Assembly (NCBI GenBank): GCA_005788175.1
Contig: SXYX01000014.1
Coordinates: 1-64,000, forward strand
Length of the DNA stretch: 64,000 nucleotides
Direction: 5' to 3'
From: Acidobacteriota bacterium
GTDB lineage: Bacteria; Acidobacteriota; Holophagae; Holophagales; Holophagaceae
The position numbers and the translations under genes were made by a program. The notes beneath the pieces were generated by a model that was given only the letters and a program-made list of their open reading frames with translations, made no database searches and had not been told where the DNA came from. Each line of letters opens with the position of its first letter. The first letter of the stretch is position 1. Shown piece by piece: positions 63,070 through 64,000 of the stretch.

Positions 63070-64000
63070 AAGCGCCCCCATGGCTCATGGCTCACCCTAG
63101 TTGCATCAGGGTGACCTAATAATAATTGTGAATCACCAATGTATCTTTCGGCAAAGGATCCTGAACAATAGGCTAAATACCAATCCCACATTCGAATAAA
63201 TTCATCGCTATAGCCGAGAGAGCGTACTTGATGAATCTGAGCCCAAAAACGTTGGCGCCAAGCATCTAAAGTGCGATGATAATGAGCTCCAATATCTTCG
63301 TGATGTAGGATACGAAGAGACCCCGTTCGACCTAGTGACTTAAAGATTTCAGACATTGAGGCAAGCTCTGCACCTGGAAAAATATATTGCTGAATCCAAT
63401 CTGTTCCATTGATATAGGTTTTCCAGTGAGTTTCGTTCATCGTAATAGTTTGAACTAAGGCAAGCCCTTTTGGTTTGAGACATCGATATATACACTTGAA
63501 GTAATCATCATAATGTTTCAGACCCACTGCTTCGAACATTTCAATGGAAACAATTTTACTGAAGGCTCCCTCAAGAATACGATAATCATCTAATCGTATG
63601 TCTATAAGATGATTGACACCTTCCCGTTCGAAAAGAGATTTAGCATATGCGAACTGCTGCTTGCTAATGGTTGTGGTCGTGATACGACACCCTATATTTT
63701 TTGCAGCATACAGAGCAAATCCTCCCCATCCTGTACCAATCTCTAGTAAATGATCATCCCGATTTAAACAAAGTTTTTCTACGATAAGAGAATATTTTTG
63801 AATTTGTGCATTTTCTAGAGAGTCCTTCTCTGATCGATAGTATGCACAACTATAAGCCAAGGTTGAATCGAGCCAAATCTTATAAAACTGATTTCCTAAA
63901 TCATAATGGTGTGCAATATTCGATTGCGAACCCTTTGGATGATTATCTTTAGCGAGATGACGTAACCGGTTTATCTTTTTCCCAAACCAGGAGAATAGAC
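63066..64000 (-). CDS. Cyclopropane-fatty-acid-synthase-family methyltransferase (N-terminus outside window)
   Basis: About 311 C-terminal residues are visible; the frame is open at the right edge. HYDLGNQFYKIWLDSTLAYSCAYY contains the catalytic Cys; LEIGTGWGGFALYAA is the SAM motif; the active Glu is in IVSIEMFEAVG. The His that helps bind bicarbonate in E. coli Cfa (LLHTIG) is Gln here (LVQTIT). This change suggests a subgroup related to UfaM/RSP1091-type enzymes that methylate fatty acids without ring formation, but that is inference. First visible gene of the lipid-modification operon. Confidence 0.9.
   Translation of the reverse strand, partial: LFSWFGKKINRLRHLAKDNHPKGSQSNIAHHYDLGNQFYKIWLDSTLAYSCAYYRSEKDSLENAQIQKYSLIVEKLCLNRDDHLLEIGTGWGGFALYAAKNIGCRITTTTISKQQFAYAKSLFEREGVNHLIDIRLDDYRILEGAFSKIVSIEMFEAVGLKHYDDYFKCIYRCLKPKGLALVQTITMNETHWKTYINGTDWIQQYIFPGAELASMSEIFKSLGRTGSLRILHHEDIGAHYHRTLDAWRQRFWAQIHQVRSLGYSDEFIRMWDWYLAYCSGSFAERYIGDSQLLLGHPDATRVSHEPWGRL

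Overview
The window reads as chromosomal DNA of a diderm, respiring bacterium. A TonB-dependent receptor, a porin, a heptosyltransferase-like enzyme and an OmpM-type export signal on several proteins indicate an outer membrane. A complex I operon and F-type ATP synthase genes indicate a respiratory lifestyle. The receptor carries a carboxypeptidase-regulatory domain, and S46 and M1 peptidases and an FeS-type photolyase are also present. Together with an AT-leaning but unremarkable base composition this is compatible with Acidobacteriota (perhaps Holophagae-like), but the phylum is an inference from gene content only. Genes are tightly packed, often with ATGA/TAATG overlaps. I saw no rRNA, tRNA, insertion sequence, prophage or CRISPR array.

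Layout. 1-1.2 kb: umuD-umuC translesion polymerase operon with a perfect 28-bp palindrome at its promoter. 1.3-7.1 kb: a membrane protein, an exported M1 peptidase, pyrF (ribosome site inside a hairpin), an unknown membrane protein, then pnuC-nadR for nicotinamide riboside salvage. 7.1-12 kb: purL, a Tat-type amidase, and convergent purSQ. 12-20.6 kb: an OprP-type porin, an orphan ferric-iron binding protein, a FAD oxidoreductase, an S46 dipeptidyl-peptidase and a TonB receptor with a palindromic operator candidate. 20.6-32 kb: GNAT, xseA, the rpmF-plsX-fabD-fabG lipid operon with a DUF177 gene, a pseudopilin, two glycosyltransferases, a DUF1573 protein, an EamA transporter and the FeS photolyase.

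32.2-45.4 kb: one long minus-strand transcription unit, nuoABCDHIJKLMN followed without a gap by atpZ-atpI-atpB-atpE, ending at a strong terminator. nuoE, nuoF and nuoG (the NADH-oxidising module) are missing from it. Its NuoC is remarkable: two near-identical Thermotoga-type monocluster ferredoxin domains are fused in front of the normal 30-kDa subunit. This is the best candidate for an undescribed system: a complex I that may take electrons through a built-in ferredoxin relay instead of, or besides, NuoEFG.

45.5-64 kb: pilB/gspE ATPase, an ABC exporter, a PrxQ peroxiredoxin, fabI, a TPR lipoprotein-like exported protein, the rpmE-prfA-hrcA-grpE-dnaJ unit, a MacAB/Lol-like four-gene efflux operon, and a lipid-modification operon. 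That last operon has two cyclopropane-synthase-type methyltransferases bracketing three small membrane proteins, and runs off the right edge.
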